From a virus: a stretch of DNA of 39,362 nt. The position numbers and the translations under genes were made by a program. The stretch lies in IMG/VR virus record IMGVR_UViG_3300003322_000743, positions 1-39,362 of that record, one strand, 5' to 3'. Numbering within the stretch: position 1 is the stretch's first letter; each line of letters opens with the position of its first letter. Below, one piece after another: positions 1 to 6,091 of this stretch. The notes beneath the pieces were generated by a model that had not been told where the DNA came from, ran no database searches, and was given only the letters and a program-made list of their open reading frames with translations.

Positions 1-15
1 TTCGCCTGTTAGCCC
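1..15. repeat. Terminal direct repeat marking the circular join
   Basis: Bases 1-15 are identical to 39348-39362. The glycosyltransferase that starts at 38858 continues in frame from the end of the window into its start, which shows that the repeat is an overlap of one circular molecule (or of circularly permuted ends) and not a biological terminal repeat. The unique length is 39,347 bp. Confidence 0.9.
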
Positions 16-521
16 TTGCAATGCCCCAAAAACGCTTTATCGGCGTGATAGGTAGTTACGATAATCCCGAGCCTGAACCTAACGGAATCAGCCAGGGAAA
101 GATCGTAGAACTATTGCAGGAACTTCCCAATGTCACCGTACTGCCTAACGCCCCTGATATTCTGAGCGTTTACCGGCAAACCCGTATATTGATCATGCCA
201 TCGCTTTACGAATCTTGGGGACGCACAGCAACCGAAGCCATGTGCAGCGGCATCCCGGTAATATGTACACCTACGAATGGGTTGCTGGAGAACTGCGGTT
301 CTGCGGGAATTTTCATTGGAAATAAACTACCGTTGATACAGCCCGGGATGCCACAGGTGGACCGCGGCGCCATAGGAGAATGGGTGAAAGCTATCCAGTC
401 TCTTGACGATGAAGACGCCTATCGAAAATATTCGTTACTTTGCCAGCGGCGGGCCCGGGAACTTGACCCGCAAAAAGAACTGGAAGGATTGGAGTCTTTC
501 ATCATCAATGCCCGTTTTTAA
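1..521 (+). CDS. GT-B glycosyltransferase, C-terminal part (gene crosses the join)
   Basis: This is the 3' part of the gene that begins at 38858. Removing the 15-base overlap gives one frame of 1011 nt, 336 aa. The C-terminal half carries a GT4-like nucleotide-sugar site, with YESWGRTATEAMCSGIPV (an E-x7-E type motif) around residues 228-245. It probably transfers a sugar from an activated donor in the cytoplasm. The Asn-Lys-Gly-Gly loop usual in phage members after the inter-domain linker is not seen; the sequence runs TLISLGYWLRLLALAMP there. It is the last gene of the sugar cassette and is followed after 3 bases by the connector gene at 525. An internal ATG at 21 is not the start. The acceptor is unknown. 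Confidence 0.85.
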   Translation, partial: RLLALAMPQKRFIGVIGSYDNPEPEPNGISQGKIVELLQELPNVTVLPNAPDILSVYRQTRILIMPSLYESWGRTATEAMCSGIPVICTPTNGLLENCGSAGIFIGNKLPLIQPGMPQVDRGAIGEWVKAIQSLDDEDAYRKYSLLCQRRARELDPQKELEGLESFIINARF

Positions 522-524
522 TCC

Positions 525-1058
525 ATGAACCTCATTATTGACCTGGACAGGTTACATCTTACCACGACAATGCCTGTCTCGCGTGACGAGGCAAAAACCC
601 AACTGCGCATTACCTACACAGAAGATGACACAGAGATTGATAGCATGATCTCCCGCGCTGTCAAAGAAATTGAAAACTACTGCAACATTTCTATTGTCTA
701 CCAGCGAATCACCATGATCGCCGATTTAAAGCAGGAATGGAAATTGCCCTATGGTCCCGTTATCGGGCTGGAATCGGTAGAAACAAAATCCGCCCCGCAG
801 GGATCCGGCATCGGCATATTTTCCACCGCGTCCGCAAACTGGCAGATCGACGCCGATAATTTTGATCCGGGCAAGTATTGTTATCGCTGGCGGCTGGTTT
901 ACACGGCCGGCATGTCCGCTGTCCCTGATGATCTGAAGCAGGCAATACTACTGCAGATGGTTCACCTGTTTGAACACCGGGGAGATGAACAGCAGCAAGG
1001 ACTAAGCATGCAGGCAAAAGAAATGGTGGATCCTTATAAAGTACTATTATGGCTTTGA
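525..1058 (+). CDS. Head-tail connector protein (HK97 gp6-like)
   Basis: The 177-residue protein matches the gp6/phiE125 gp8 connector family: an N-terminal segment with paired helices (SRDEAKTQLRITYTEDD, then IDSMISRAVKEIENYC), a central beta region and a C-terminal helix (DDLKQAILLQMVHLFEHRGD). Connectors of this family form a ring under the portal after DNA packaging. It starts 3 bases after the glycosyltransferase stop and overlaps the next gene by 10 bases, as expected for a connector operon. The odd point is its place directly behind a glycosyltransferase and not behind the capsid gene. Confidence 0.85.
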   Translation: MNLIIDLDRLHLTTTMPVSRDEAKTQLRITYTEDDTEIDSMISRAVKEIENYCNISIVYQRITMIADLKQEWKLPYGPVIGLESVETKSAPQGSGIGIFSTASANWQIDADNFDPGKYCYRWRLVYTAGMSAVPDDLKQAILLQMVHLFEHRGDEQQQGLSMQAKEMVDPYKVLLWL

Positions 1059-1393
1059 CGATCGGAAAGATGGATAGAAGGGTAGTGATGCAGGGGAATA
1101 ACCCTACCGTTACGGCTACCGGCGGCCAGGTGGACGGTGATTTTTCCACGTATGCCAACACACGTGGTTATCTGCGCCGCAAAAGTGGCAATAAAGCAAT
1201 TGTTTTTGGCGATATTGCGCTCAATAACTCGTGGGAACTCTATGTACGATTCCAGATAAATATTCAGCAAAACCTCCGGGCCGATAATAAGATCATTATT
1301 GATATATCCCGCGTCTTTAAGGTAGAAGGCTTTGAATTGATTGAAGAAGATAGAATGTATTACCGGATCGATCTTACGGAGCAGACAAAATAA
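1049..1393 (+). CDS. Head closure protein (SPP1 gp16/HK97 gp7-like)
   Basis: This 114-residue protein has the small beta-barrel pattern of the head-closure (Phage_H_T_join) family: a short N-terminal strand (IGKMDRRVVMQ), a central set of strands including ELYVRFQ, and a C-terminal ending of the type FELIEEDRMYYRIDLTEQ. The family plugs the head and joins it to the tail. Order after the connector and before the gp10-like protein supports the call. The ATG overlaps the upstream stop by 10 bases. A hairpin begins 2 bases after its stop. Confidence 0.75.
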   Translation: MALTIGKMDRRVVMQGNNPTVTATGGQVDGDFSTYANTRGYLRRKSGNKAIVFGDIALNNSWELYVRFQINIQQNLRADNKIIIDISRVFKVEGFELIEEDRMYYRIDLTEQTK

Positions 1394-1416
1394 AAGGCCG
1401 TGTAGATACACAGCCT
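1392..1416 (-). terminator. Minus-oriented terminator-like hairpin A
   Basis: Bases 1395-1403 pair with 1108-type partners at 1408-1416 around a 4-base loop. On the plus strand the single mismatch is C1399 against A1412, which becomes a G-U pair in minus-strand RNA. Four A on the left become U after the stem on the minus strand. No plus-strand T-tract follows. It sits directly after the head-closure stop codon, and no minus-strand gene that it would end is visible. Confidence 0.55.
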
Positions 1417-1458
1417 CATTAAGAAATCCACCCTACGAAAGTTCATTAAAGGTAATAA

Positions 1459-1989
1459 ATGCCGACAACAATCATTCTTTCCGGTTTTAAAGAGTTCCAG
1501 GATAAGTTATCCCACATGCCGCAGCGGGTAAGTAAAGAAGTTGATGGTGTGATCGGTGTAGCGGCAGCAGACTGGGAGCGCCGCGCCAAACGGGATGCGC
1601 CGGTACACTATGGCCGGCTAAAAGGAAATATCACCCACAAAAAAAACGCGGAATTGAACTGGGAAGTAGTAAGTTCAATCCTCTACAGTCCTTTCCTGGA
1701 ATGGGGAACAAAAACAAAGATTTCAGTGCCTTCAGACCTTGCGGCCTATGCGGCGCAGTTTAAAGGATACAAGAGCGGCAGTTTGCAGGATTTCTATAAT
1801 AGCCTGTTTGAATGGGTAAGGTTGAAAGGCGTAGCGAGAGGTGGCGATGTAAAACAGGCAACATACATGATCATGCGGCATATCTTACGGTATGGCATCA
1901 GGCCGCAACCCTTTTTCTTTGTACAACGGCAGGCAGTAGAAAAGCAGTTGTTATCAGATATTAAACAAATACTTGAAACTGAACACTGA
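1459..1989 (+). CDS. HK97 gp10-like tail completion protein
   Basis: The 176-residue protein has the gp10-like signature: an N-terminal phrase LSGFKEFQDKLSHMPQ, then AKRDAPVHYGRLKGNI (DAPV-x-x-G-x-L) at about 51-66, then YSPFLEWGTKT and a C-terminal RPQPFFF motif. Members sit at the head-tail interface of siphoviruses. An insertion between the EWGT motif and the RPQPF motif (about residues 95-145) makes it longer than the roughly 110-150 residues usual for the family. Its stop overlaps the next ATG (TGATG). Confidence 0.85.
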   Translation: MPTTIILSGFKEFQDKLSHMPQRVSKEVDGVIGVAAADWERRAKRDAPVHYGRLKGNITHKKNAELNWEVVSSILYSPFLEWGTKTKISVPSDLAAYAAQFKGYKSGSLQDFYNSLFEWVRLKGVARGGDVKQATYMIMRHILRYGIRPQPFFFVQRQAVEKQLLSDIKQILETEH

Positions 1990-2435
1990 TGAAAGATACT
2001 ATGAAGCCGGCGCGGAAGGCATTTTATGACCTGCTGAATAATAACCTGAGCTATAATTCGGAGCTGGTGCCAGTGTATGATAAGAAGCGGAAGGTGCAGG
2101 ACCTGAATACCTTCTTTGTTCTTTTTGGTGTGCAGCAGGAAACGCCCGATCCTGTGGATGGTGCATGGATAACCGACTGCACGATTGACCTGGAAATAAT
2201 CTACCGGTCCCATCACGAGGTTTCACAGGATCCTGTAGATGATGTAAGCGACCAGATTTATGAACTGCTGGAGCCGTATGCCGGGGAGAATGGATTGCCG
2301 GCACAACCTTTTTTCCTGATCCAATTGGTAAGGCGGCAGGTGGCTGTATCGCGGGTATTTGAGATCAGTACTACAGAATCGGAGGTTAGCAAAATCATCA
2401 CGATCGCTTTTAAGATGATTCAGCAGGCGGCATAG
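1989..2435 (+). CDS. Tail terminator/completion protein (DUF3168-like)
   Basis: The 148-residue protein has the size and order of a gp17/DUF3168-type tail terminator: an N-terminal helix (ARKAFYDLLNNN), mixed strands, a central segment with VSDQIYELLE and a C-terminal strand pair. Such proteins cap the tail tube and fix tail length. It lies between the gp10-like gene and the tail tube gene, the standard position. Sequence recognition is weak and the call rests mainly on synteny. It is followed by a 393-base gap with strong secondary structure. Confidence 0.65.
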   Translation: MKDTMKPARKAFYDLLNNNLSYNSELVPVYDKKRKVQDLNTFFVLFGVQQETPDPVDGAWITDCTIDLEIIYRSHHEVSQDPVDDVSDQIYELLEPYAGENGLPAQPFFLIQLVRRQVAVSRVFEISTTESEVSKIITIAFKMIQQAA

Positions 2436-2441
2436 GCCACT

Positions 2442-2488
2442 CGATTTTCCTGGATCACTGCCAAAAGTAAATGAGGGCAGGAAAATCG
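2442..2488. other. 11-bp inverted repeat after the tail terminator gene
   Basis: CGATTTTCCTG (2442-2452) and CAGGAAAATCG (2478-2488) are perfect reverse complements around 25 bases. It starts 7 bases after the stop at 2435. No T-tract follows on either strand, so it may be an mRNA 3'-end stabiliser and not a terminator. Confidence 0.5.
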
Positions 2489-2552
2489 CAACTTTACCCT
2501 GACAAAAAAATATATGCTATGTTTCTTATAATTTTGCGTTATGTTACTTAGC

Positions 2553-2587
2553 AAAAAGCCCGTTGTATGTTTTAGTACACAACGGGC
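2553..2587 (-). terminator. Minus-oriented terminator B
   Basis: GCCCGTTGT (2558-2566) pairs perfectly with ACAACGGGC (2579-2587) around a 12-base loop. On the minus strand the stem is followed by TTTTT (2553-2557 read in reverse). The plus strand has no T-tract after it. It lies 10 bases beyond the 22-bp stem of the structured RNA and would form its 3' end. Confidence 0.7.
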
Positions 2588-2728
2588 GCTAAGGAATAAA
2601 CCCGGATGATTATTTGATGCTACCGCCTTTTGGACGGGCGGAAATTCAGAAAGTGGTTGCGGTATTGCCGTCTTGGGGACTAAGCACTGACAACCGGCTT
2701 TCTTCACATCAAATAATCATCCGGGTTT
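2553..2728 (-). ncRNA. Probable minus-strand structured RNA with its own terminator
   Basis: On the minus strand, a perfect 22-bp stem (2707-2728 with 2598-2619) encloses 87 bases that fold further. GAAAG/CTTTC (2649-2653 with 2698-2702) and GGTTG/CAACC (2655-2659 with 2691-2695) form one arm, and CCGCC/GGCGG (2623-2627 with 2637-2641) a second, giving a three-way junction. Ten bases after the long stem comes a perfect 9-bp hairpin followed by five U. The region has no convincing reading frame on either strand. It lies in the 393-base gap between the tail terminator and tail tube genes. No known RNA family is recognised. Confidence 0.6.
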
Positions 2729-2805
2729 TGTGTATGCAGGCTTTGCTATTTAATATAACGGCTATTATAAGAAACCTACTTTTCAGGGTAATTCGTCAGA
2801 ATCCT

Positions 2806-2830
2806 TAACTTTATCAAAATTAATCCGTAT
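2806..2830 (+). promoter_or_regulatory. Late leader motif before the tail tube gene
   Basis: TAACTTTA (2806-2813) resembles the Bacteroidetes -7 box TAnnTTTG. It is followed by TTAATCCGTAT at 2820-2830, which runs into the ATG at 2829. The same 11-mer, behind a TACC-type box, precedes the portal and protease genes. No TTTG box is seen at the usual upstream distance, so this may be a phage-specific late promoter or a translation leader. Confidence 0.45.
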
Positions 2831-3257
2831 GTCAACGCCTACCACTGTACAAGGAAACCTTGTACCTATCTCCCTGAGTACTGATAACAGCACCTACAAA
2901 TCTATTGTCTGTAATCGTGCATGGGACCTGGATTTAAACAGTTCCGTTACGCAGGAAGAAACCGATTGCGGATCATTCCCTGCACTCGGTGCAGTAACAT
3001 GGGCATTTAACATGGAAGGTGTATTGAATACGACACCTAACGGCGCCACGGAAATGAGCGCAAAAGCCGTGATGGATATCGCCAACAATCAAACCGTATG
3101 CTACATCAAAGTGCAGTATCCTAACCCGGGCGGCACTGATTTTTACATGCGGGGCCAGGGATACATTACTAACTTCAAGATCACCAAACAAACAGGTTCA
3201 CTAATTGCCTTCTCTGCTACATTCACCGGTAGCGGAATAATGGACACAACACCATAG
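2829..3257 (+). CDS. Major tail tube protein
   Basis: The 142-residue protein follows the tail terminator and precedes the G/GT chaperones, the universal place of the tube protein. It is a beta-rich sequence with the tube-like pattern: an early segment YKSIVCNRAWDLDLN, a set of alternating strands, then GQGYITNFKITKQTGSLIAFSATFTGSG, in which the last strand and GSG turn recall TP901-1/gpV-type tubes. Hexameric rings of such proteins stack around the tape measure. The start at 2829 lies directly on the conserved TTAATCCGTAT leader motif. Confidence 0.8.
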   Translation: MSTPTTVQGNLVPISLSTDNSTYKSIVCNRAWDLDLNSSVTQEETDCGSFPALGAVTWAFNMEGVLNTTPNGATEMSAKAVMDIANNQTVCYIKVQYPNPGGTDFYMRGQGYITNFKITKQTGSLIAFSATFTGSGIMDTTP

Positions 3258-3258
3258 T

Positions 3259-3699
3259 ATGAATACACTTACCCTTTTGCCTCGCAAGACTTTTATAATA
3301 ACTCTTGATGATGGCACTGAAATTAAAGGCCAATACAGTACATGGGCGCTAAAAAGATTCTGTGATCATCTTAATTGTACACTCAGCCAGTTATTTGAGA
3401 AACTGAAAGAGCCTACGCTTGACATAATGTTCATGTATATTCTATCAGCACTTGAATATTCGGCAAGGATTGAAAAGAAGCCTTTTAGTTATACAGATGT
3501 GAATATAAGCCAATGGATCGATGATATGGAAGGTAATGCAATCGATAACCTTGTTGTTATATTCAATCATTCCGCCGACCAGGATTTGAATGAAGAAAAA
3601 AAAAGCCTGACGGAGGGCAGCAACCAGAATGGGCAGACCTCCAGAGAATCTATTACAGTACAGGAAGATCTGCCGATGATTTCTGGCGATCAACAATAG
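3259..3699 (+). CDS. Tail assembly chaperone G
   Basis: The 146-residue protein starts one base after the tube stop. It has the gpG pattern: an N-terminal beta segment (KTFIITLDDGTEIKGQYSTWAL), a helical core (RFCDHLNCTLSQLFEKLK) and a poorly conserved tail. Chaperones of this type coat the tape measure during tail assembly. The frame contains a slippery A AAA AAA at 3597-3603; most ribosomes should read on to give G, and a fraction should shift to give the GT product. Confidence 0.8.
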   Translation: MNTLTLLPRKTFIITLDDGTEIKGQYSTWALKRFCDHLNCTLSQLFEKLKEPTLDIMFMYILSALEYSARIEKKPFSYTDVNISQWIDDMEGNAIDNLVVIFNHSADQDLNEEKKSLTEGSNQNGQTSRESITVQEDLPMISGDQQ

Positions 3700-3902
3700 A
3701 AGAGGTTGAATTATCTATACGGGGAAAGGTAGAAGATTGGCGTTATGCACGACGGAATGCATACCTGATCATGAGTGTTTGGGCAAAGCAAACGGCATCG
3801 GAAAAACAGCTAATGCCGCTTCCTTTTGACGATGAGTTCGATAGTCCTGAAATGGATGATATTGAAAAAATATATTGGGGATCTCAAGTACCTTACAATT
3901 AA
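3259..3902 (+). CDS. Tail assembly chaperone GT, by programmed -1 frameshift
   Basis: A -1 shift at A AAA AAA (3597-3603) joins residues 1-115 of G to a 99-residue T domain read in frame from 3603 to the stop at 3900-3902, 214 aa in all. The T frame has no ATG of its own near its start and is open throughout. It contains SADDFWRSTIEEVELSIRG and then DWRYARRNAYL, the FW-x-x-(T/S)-x-x-E and R-x-x-AYL pattern seen in T domains. It fills the gap before the tape measure exactly, ending 5 bases before its ATG. This is the lambda G/GT arrangement; only the efficiency is unknown. Confidence 0.85.
3597..3603 (+). promoter_or_regulatory. -1 ribosomal frameshift site A AAA AAA
   Basis: Nine A at 3596-3604 place A AAA AAA in phase with the G frame (codons 3598-3600 and 3601-3603). 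Slipping one base back leads into the T frame. The bases just downstream (GCCTGACGGAGGGC) could form a short stimulatory stem, which was not verified. Confidence 0.8.
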
Positions 3903-3907
3903 TTAAG

Positions 3908-6076
3908 ATGGCCGGAAATATACTATCAGCGAAGATCGTAGCCACGGCGCCCGGAGTAAAAGAGACATTTGAATCTATTTCTAAATCAGCCGAACAATCT
4001 TCACTTGCCTTAGAAAAAACCGCACCAGCCGCCAAAAAAACGGTAGAGGCTATAACACAAATTGTTCCGGCAGCAAAAAGTTTATCCACAGAGGTTACAA
4101 AAAGTACTGACATACTTGGTAACTTCCAAAAATCTATTTCGAGCCTTGATTTTTCAGATAAATTTGTCGCAGCGCAGCAAAGGATAGAGCAATCAATAGA
4201 TAAAATGGCAACTGCTGCAATTCAAGCAGAAGCGCCGATTGAAAACCTGGGACAAACTGCTTCAAAAATATCATCAGACTTTTCAACATTACAAAACTCT
4301 GTTGCGAAATTTGGCGGAGGAGTCAGAACATTTTCTTCCGATTTCAATAAAGTATATCCCGCCGCGAATAAAACGTCTGATTCATTAAAAAAACTTTCTC
4401 CGGCAACTAACAGAGCAACGGGTGATCTTATAAACCTTGGACGCGTTGTGCAGGATGCACCCTTTGGATTTATCGGCATTGCAAATAACCTTAACCCTTT
4501 AATTGAAGGATTTTCGCGGACAGCCAAAGAGGCCGGGGGTTTCCGTGGAACACTCAAAGCGCTAGGTGGTGCACTTGCCGGAGCTGGCGGTATTTCATTA
4601 GGTATATCTTTAGTTTCTTCTGCCCTTGTACTTTTCGGCGATCGTCTTTTTGGATCATCAAAAGCAGCTAAAGCATTAGATGAATCAACATCTGCCCTTG
4701 CAAAGAAATTTGCGGATCAGGCCGTAACGTTAACTACGCTTGTCGGAATTGTCCAAAATGTTAATAGTTCCTATGAGGATAAGAAAAAAGCACTGAAGGC
4801 ACTTAACCAGGAGTATGCCACTTATCTGGATGCGCTGGGAAAAGAAGAAATAAATGCAAACAATATTGCTGCGGCTTATGAAAGGATCGTCGATGCGTTG
4901 ATAAGGCAAGCGGTAGTAAAAGGCATACAAGAACAGATTTCACAGGCAGTAGAGCAAACAGCAAAGCAATTAATAAAACTGCAGGTTGCTCATGAGCAGG
5001 CAGCAATTGCCGCAAAACAGCGACAGAAAGCGGAACAAAATACTGATAGCGTAAAAACAGCACAGAATTTAAGAACGCTATCTGCTTCTATTGAACAGTA
5101 TCAACGAGGCGCTACGGATGGTATCCTTGCACAACAAGGATTTAACAGGGAGCAGATAAATGCGGCAGACAATGTTAAGTTTTATAATGACCGCGTCAAA
5201 CAATTAAAAGATACATTACTTAGCCAACTCGCTCCGCTGCTGAATCTGACTACCAATTTTGAAGACCTTAACATTAAACTGGATAAGGGAGCAAAGAAAG
5301 TAAAAGAGTTCCGGGAGGAAATGCAAGCCTTAAAAGATTTAGGCACTATCGATCCGGCAAAAGGATTTATTATAAAAGAATTAAATATCCGCGGCATTAA
5401 AATACCATCAGTGCCGGAACCGGAGATTAAAAAAATATCCGATCAATTACAAAAAGCAGTCGACGAGTTCACGAAAAATAATCCCATCCTGCTGCGGGCT
5501 AAACTGGAATCGGAAAAAGGGGATCAGCGCCGTAAATCCTTTTTCAGCGCATTAGGATTAGAAGATCCTGAAGCCGAAGACCCTTTATCGAATGCACAGA
5601 AAGGTGTGATCAATCTTGCCAATAGCGTACGCGGTGTGTTGACTCCCGCTTTCAATGATTTTTTTACCGCGATTCGTAAAGGCGTGAACCCAATAAAAGC
5701 CTTCTTTGAAGCCATTGGCCAAGCTATTTTGGATACCATTCAAAAATTTATACAGGCAGCAATTGTAGCTGCTATCTTCAATGCTATTCTTGGCGGCAAT
5801 TCCCCGGGATTTGGATCACTGTTTAAACAATTTGCCGGTTTCCGGGCGGCTGGAGGCCCTGTCAGCGCCGGTAAATCCTACGTGGTCGGCGAAAACGGTC
5901 CCGAGTTATTTACTCCCAATACAGGCGGCAGGATCATTCCCAATAATAAGACCGCAGGTACACCTACAGCGGCTTTCGGCGGCATGCAGCTTATTTCAGA
6001 GACAAGAGTAAGCGGTGATAGCCTGTTATACTTACATTACCTTACTCTTAGAAAGCAGGGACGGCTGAACGGATAG
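3908..6076 (+). CDS. Tape measure protein
   Basis: The 722-residue protein starts at 3908 (MAGNILSAKIV), 5 bases after the T stop; the upstream ATG at 3875 lies within the T frame. The N-terminal 150 residues are Ser/Ala/Thr/Lys-rich helices. At about 175-195 lies LGRVVQDAPFGFIGIANNL, a phrase I know from Bacteroidetes tape measures, followed by a hydrophobic stretch (GALAGAGGISLGISLVSSAL). A coiled-coil part follows. The C-terminus has a hydrophobic segment (FIQAAIVAAIFNAILG) and then AAGGPVSAGKSYVVGENGPELF, the usual tape-measure ending. By the common 1.5 angstrom per residue rule the tail would be near 110 nm (inference). Confidence 0.9.
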   Translation: MAGNILSAKIVATAPGVKETFESISKSAEQSSLALEKTAPAAKKTVEAITQIVPAAKSLSTEVTKSTDILGNFQKSISSLDFSDKFVAAQQRIEQSIDKMATAAIQAEAPIENLGQTASKISSDFSTLQNSVAKFGGGVRTFSSDFNKVYPAANKTSDSLKKLSPATNRATGDLINLGRVVQDAPFGFIGIANNLNPLIEGFSRTAKEAGGFRGTLKALGGALAGAGGISLGISLVSSALVLFGDRLFGSSKAAKALDESTSALAKKFADQAVTLTTLVGIVQNVNSSYEDKKKALKALNQEYATYLDALGKEEINANNIAAAYERIVDALIRQAVVKGIQEQISQAVEQTAKQLIKLQVAHEQAAIAAKQRQKAEQNTDSVKTAQNLRTLSASIEQYQRGATDGILAQQGFNREQINAADNVKFYNDRVKQLKDTLLSQLAPLLNLTTNFEDLNIKLDKGAKKVKEFREEMQALKDLGTIDPAKGFIIKELNIRGIKIPSVPEPEIKKISDQLQKAVDEFTKNNPILLRAKLESEKGDQRRKSFFSALGLEDPEAEDPLSNAQKGVINLANSVRGVLTPAFNDFFTAIRKGVNPIKAFFEAIGQAILDTIQKFIQAAIVAAIFNAILGGNSPGFGSLFKQFAGFRAAGGPVSAGKSYVVGENGPELFTPNTGGRIIPNNKTAGTPTAAFGGMQLISETRVSGDSLLYLHYLTLRKQGRLNG

Positions 6077-6079
6077 TCT

Positions 6080-6087
6080 TATATTTG
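6080..6087 (+). promoter_or_regulatory. TATATTTG box four bases before a start codon
   Basis: TATATTTG matches the Bacteroidetes -7 consensus TAnnTTTG exactly and is separated by ACAA from the ATG at 6092. No TTTG is found 19-21 bases upstream. If active it would give a leaderless transcript; it may be chance. Confidence 0.25.
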
Positions 6088-6091
6088 ACAA

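Noticed and set aside
760-1411. Minus-strand frames opposite the connector genes
   Set aside because: Shadows of clear plus-strand connector and head-closure genes; no domains.
2598-2728. Miniature transposon with 22-bp terminal inverted repeats
   Set aside because: No target-site duplication flanks the repeats, and the interior folds into paired arms followed by a terminator, which fits an RNA better.
2614-2808. 64-codon frame in the 2436-2828 gap
   Set aside because: It runs through the arms and stem of the structured RNA, composition is not protein-like and no motif is present.
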